A stretch of 33,662 nucleotides of DNA from Deltaproteobacteria bacterium (GTDB taxonomy: Bacteria > Desulfobacterota > Desulfobacteria > Desulfobacterales > ETH-SRB1). How positions within the stretch are numbered: the first letter of the stretch is position 1; every line of letters starts with the position of its first letter. Location of the stretch: NCBI GenBank assembly GCA_030262895.1, contig JAJSZW010000031.1, forward strand, positions 1-33,662, written 5' to 3'. Made by a program: the position numbers and the translations under genes. Under the pieces are notes generated by a model that saw only the letters and a program-made list of their open reading frames with translations, ran no database searches and had not been told where the DNA came from. This document shows, one piece after another, positions 31,302 to 33,662 of this stretch.

Positions 31302-32249
31302 ATGCTTGATTCTGATTCAAAAATATGGCTTGAAAGCCGGTTTAAAAACAGCGTCAGATTCGATGAATCTATGTCGAAGCACACATCTTTGCGGGTGGGA
31401 GGTGCGGCCGACGCTTTTGTCATGCCTGAAAAGCCCGAAGAACTTGTGGAGATTATCAGGTGGTGCCGGCAGAAGGATATTCCTTGTCTTGTTATCGGAG
31501 ACGGGACGAATCTTCTTGTAAAAGACAGCGGCATACGCGGAATTGTGATCGTACTTACGAAATGTCTAAGAAGCATTACTAAAAGAGATATGGGAAGAGA
31601 TGGCATCATTGTTACCGCCCTATCTGGGGCAAGGATGCAGTCTCTTTGCTCTTTTGCCGTTAAGAATGGCCTCAAAGGGATGAATTTTGCCATTGGCATT
31701 CCCGGTACGGTGGGTGGAGGAATAATGATGAATGCCGGAACTGCCCATGGAACAATAAAAGGCGTTCTTGATTCCATAAAGATTTTGCTGCCTGACGGGC
31801 ATACTAAAATAATCATGAAAGAAAATTTGGACTTTGAATACAGGAAACTGACTCTGAAAGATGAAGTAAAAAAAGTTAATAAAAGACAGCCCATTATAAT
31901 GGGAGGTTGCTTTTATCTGCATCCTTCAGACCCGAAGGAACTCCAAAAAGATGCTGAGGAAATTTTGAAAGCAAGAAAAGAAAGGCAGCCATCCGGTTCC
32001 CCAGGTGCCGGATGCTTTTTTAAAAACCCTTTGTCCGGGAAAACAGCGGGAGAGCTTATTGATCTGGCCGGACTTAAAGGCAAGTCAATAGGTGGAGCGG
32101 AAATTTCATTAAAACATGCCAATTTCATTATTAACAGGGACAGGGCATCGGCCTCCGATATACTGGCCATTATAGAGCTTGTTCAGGAAACAGTGTCAAA
32201 AAAGTTCAACATTAACCTGGAGCCAGAGGTAAAAATTGTTGGGCAATAA
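31302..32249 (+). CDS. murB: UDP-N-acetylenolpyruvoylglucosamine reductase MurB
   Basis: This 315-residue FAD enzyme reduces UDP-GlcNAc-enolpyruvate to UDP-MurNAc. It has the FAD-binding stretches TSLRVGGAADAF (28-39) and VIGDGTNLLVKDSGI (64-78), GIPGTVGGGIMMNAG (132-146), and the C-terminal LEPEVKIVG. At the GSxFKNP position, where the proton-donating Ser is expected, this protein has GAGCFFKNP, with C238. The frame opens at a GTG (31281) that lies within AACCGTGAACC repeat sequence, so I chose the ATG at 31302; neither start has a clear ribosome binding site. The downstream ftsQ overlaps by 14 bases. Confidence 0.92.
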   Translation: MLDSDSKIWLESRFKNSVRFDESMSKHTSLRVGGAADAFVMPEKPEELVEIIRWCRQKDIPCLVIGDGTNLLVKDSGIRGIVIVLTKCLRSITKRDMGRDGIIVTALSGARMQSLCSFAVKNGLKGMNFAIGIPGTVGGGIMMNAGTAHGTIKGVLDSIKILLPDGHTKIIMKENLDFEYRKLTLKDEVKKVNKRQPIIMGGCFYLHPSDPKELQKDAEEILKARKERQPSGSPGAGCFFKNPLSGKTAGELIDLAGLKGKSIGGAEISLKHANFIINRDRASASDILAIIELVQETVSKKFNINLEPEVKIVGQ

Positions 32250-33090
32250 GCATATAAGGAAAAACCATTACAAGGGCACCTCAACTAAAAGACGTGTTAA
32301 AATATTACAGCGCTTTGTTTTCTGTTTCGAGATATTGGCTGTAGTCGCCATTTTAACTGTAATGAGCTTTGTTTTTATTCTGGCTCACGATTTCATTACA
32401 CAATGTGACTATTTCAGATCTGATAACATAGTTGTCAGAGGAGGGCATCGACTTTCAAAACAGCAGATTCTTGAACAGGCAAATATAAATAAAGGAATAA
32501 ATGTCCTTTCCGTCAATCTTTCAATAATAAGAAACAGATTGCTGGCGCATTCATGGATAGCCGAGGCTGAGGTCAGGAGAGAACTGCCGGACATAATAAC
32601 TATTGGAATTGAGGAGCATGAACCGCTTGCCATTTTAGATCTTGGCCGCAGGTTCCTGATAAACGTTAATGGAGAAGTATTTAAAGAATGGACTGCATCG
32701 GATCCTGATGTTTTGCCGATTGTCAGCGGACTTCAATTTTCAGACCTGAATGTTTCCGGTGAATCACGTAGCGCATCCTTTAATGCAGTAATGGAAGTTT
32801 TACGTCTTGGCCTGAAGACTGACAGCATTCTTCCAAACAGGAAAATAAGAAAAATCAGGGTGGACAGACAAATAGGTATAACCCTGTATGCATTTGATCG
32901 AACAAGCGTAATAAAGCTGGGCTATTATGATTATCCAGACAAGTATGAAAGGCTTGAAAGCGTGCTTTTTTACCTGAAGAAAAAGAGATGTTTTCCGGAT
33001 TTCAATTCTATCGATTTGAATTACCTGGATCGTATTGTTGTAAAGCTTGTGAAGGATGAATTATCTGCCGGGGATCATAAGGAGGTTTAG
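32236..33090 (+). CDS. ftsQ: Cell division protein FtsQ
   Basis: This 284-residue bitopic protein links early and late divisome components. It has a basic cytoplasmic N-terminus, one membrane segment (about 28-50), a periplasmic POTRA domain (about 60-128) and a FtsQ-type beta domain after it ending in IDLNYLDRIVVK, a family hallmark. The start is TTG at 32236 (a second TTG follows directly), with AGAGGT five bases upstream, overlapping the murB end. No ddl gene lies between murB and ftsQ. Confidence 0.92.
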   Translation: MLGNKHIRKNHYKGTSTKRRVKILQRFVFCFEILAVVAILTVMSFVFILAHDFITQCDYFRSDNIVVRGGHRLSKQQILEQANINKGINVLSVNLSIIRNRLLAHSWIAEAEVRRELPDIITIGIEEHEPLAILDLGRRFLINVNGEVFKEWTASDPDVLPIVSGLQFSDLNVSGESRSASFNAVMEVLRLGLKTDSILPNRKIRKIRVDRQIGITLYAFDRTSVIKLGYYDYPDKYERLESVLFYLKKKRCFPDFNSIDLNYLDRIVVKLVKDELSAGDHKEV

Positions 33091-33262
33091 CTAGTCAGGT
33101 TAATAGGTTGAAGGCTGAAGGTATAAGGCTTTCTGAAGCAAATATTTTATTAAAGCGGCCGGAAATTTTGTCCTAAACATAGAGAATAATGTTCAGGAAT
33201 CATCTGTTTCCTTCAGCCTATAGCCTTCAGTCTAAATACCTGGATAGTTTTAAGGAGGTTTA
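33078..33262. repeat. Foldback element bracketed by a 12-bp direct repeat before ftsA
   Basis: TAAGGAGGTTTA occurs at 33078-33089 (end of ftsQ) and at 33251-33262 (ftsA ribosome binding site). Between them, 33091-33122 (CTAGTCAGGT...GTTGAAGGCTGAAGG) and the complement of 33211-33249 (CTATCCAGGT...CTGAAGGCTATAGG) form imperfect terminal inverted repeats. The layout fits insertion with target-site duplication. Confidence 0.6.
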
Positions 33263-33264
33263 AC

Positions 33265-33662
33265 ATGCAGGAAAAAGAAGAAATCGTTGTGGGCCTTGAT
33301 ATTGGAACTACCAAAATCTGCGCTGTTGTTGGTGAAATATCCGGCGATGAAATCAATATAGTCGGTATAGGTACCCACCCTTCAATAGGGCTTCGTAAGG
33401 GAGTGGTGGTAAATATTGAATCAACCGTAGACTCTATAAAAAAAGCGGTTGAGGAAGCGGAGCTTATGGCCGGCTGCGAAATTTCATCGATTTATGCCGG
33501 AATTGCAGGAGGGCATATAACCGGCTTCAACAGCCGTGGAATTGTGGCGGTAAAAAGTTCTGAAATAACTGAGCTTGATGTTGAGCGAGTAATCGATGCC
33601 GCAAGAGCCGTGGCAATCCCAATGGACAGGGAAGTAATACATGTGATTCCCCAGGAATTCAT
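33265..33662 (+). CDS. ftsA: FtsA, actin-like cell division protein (partial, 3' end outside window)
   Basis: The first 132 residues of FtsA, which anchors FtsZ to the membrane and recruits the divisome, are present. The phosphate-binding loop VVGLDIGTTKICAVVG (about 8-23), the GIGTHPSIGLRKGVVVNIE stretch and the AGIAGGHITGFNSRGIV region of the 1C subdomain match the family. The ATG at 33265 has an ideal AAGGAGG six bases upstream. ftsZ is expected next outside the window. Confidence 0.93.
   Translation, partial: MQEKEEIVVGLDIGTTKICAVVGEISGDEINIVGIGTHPSIGLRKGVVVNIESTVDSIKKAVEEAELMAGCEISSIYAGIAGGHITGFNSRGIVAVKSSEITELDVERVIDAARAVAIPMDREVIHVIPQEF

Overview
The window looks like a chromosomal segment of a strictly anaerobic sulfate reducer of the Desulfobacterota, probably Desulfobacterales-like. 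This is inferred from a Tmc-type transmembrane electron-transfer module (tmcD-tmcC-tmcB), a flavodiiron protein, a PAS/sigma-54 regulator, moderate-to-low GC, and a division and cell-wall (dcw) cluster of deltaproteobacterial type with meso-diaminopimelate chemistry. No genome comparison could be run, so the assignment is an inference.

Left half (1-17855), mostly minus strand: a partial RNase H, a NamZ-like DUF1343 protein, the RlmD/RumA 23S rRNA methyltransferase, a plus-strand alpha/beta hydrolase, an exported SagB-type nitroreductase, then tmcB, tmcC and tmcD. Next come a degenerate receiver protein, a PAS-PAS-sigma-54 activator overlapping cinA, a DinJ/YafQ-like toxin-antitoxin pair split by a 161-bp foldback repeat, a CHASE2 class III nucleotide cyclase 11 bp downstream of a flavodiiron gene, and a scar of gene fragments around a small inverted-repeat element.

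Right half (18168-33662), all plus strand: the dcw cluster in the order mraZ, rsmH, ftsL, ftsI, murE, murF, mraY, murD, ftsW, murG, murC, murB, ftsQ, ftsA (cut by the window end). Together these genes build UDP-MurNAc-pentapeptide, transfer it to lipid, polymerise and cross-link septal peptidoglycan, and assemble the divisome. Many junctions overlap or are only a few bases long. The mraZ promoter has three 10-bp-spaced GTGG/ATGG repeats that fit an MraZ autoregulatory operator.

The most distinctive feature is not a gene. Small foldback (MITE/REP-like) repeats occupy most intergenic gaps, including five inside the otherwise compact dcw cluster. One pair (575-632 and 31211-31268) is almost identical, and one copy supplies the murC stop codon. 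Another element before ftsA is bracketed by a 12-bp direct repeat containing the ftsA ribosome binding site. A third separates antitoxin from toxin. A fourth has 25-bp terminal inverted repeats and truncates flanking ORFs. I found no CRISPR array, no rRNA or tRNA, and no clear novel multi-gene defence or biosynthetic system. A possible 25-codon peptide gene next to the SagB-type enzyme is the only weak hint of an undescribed pathway.
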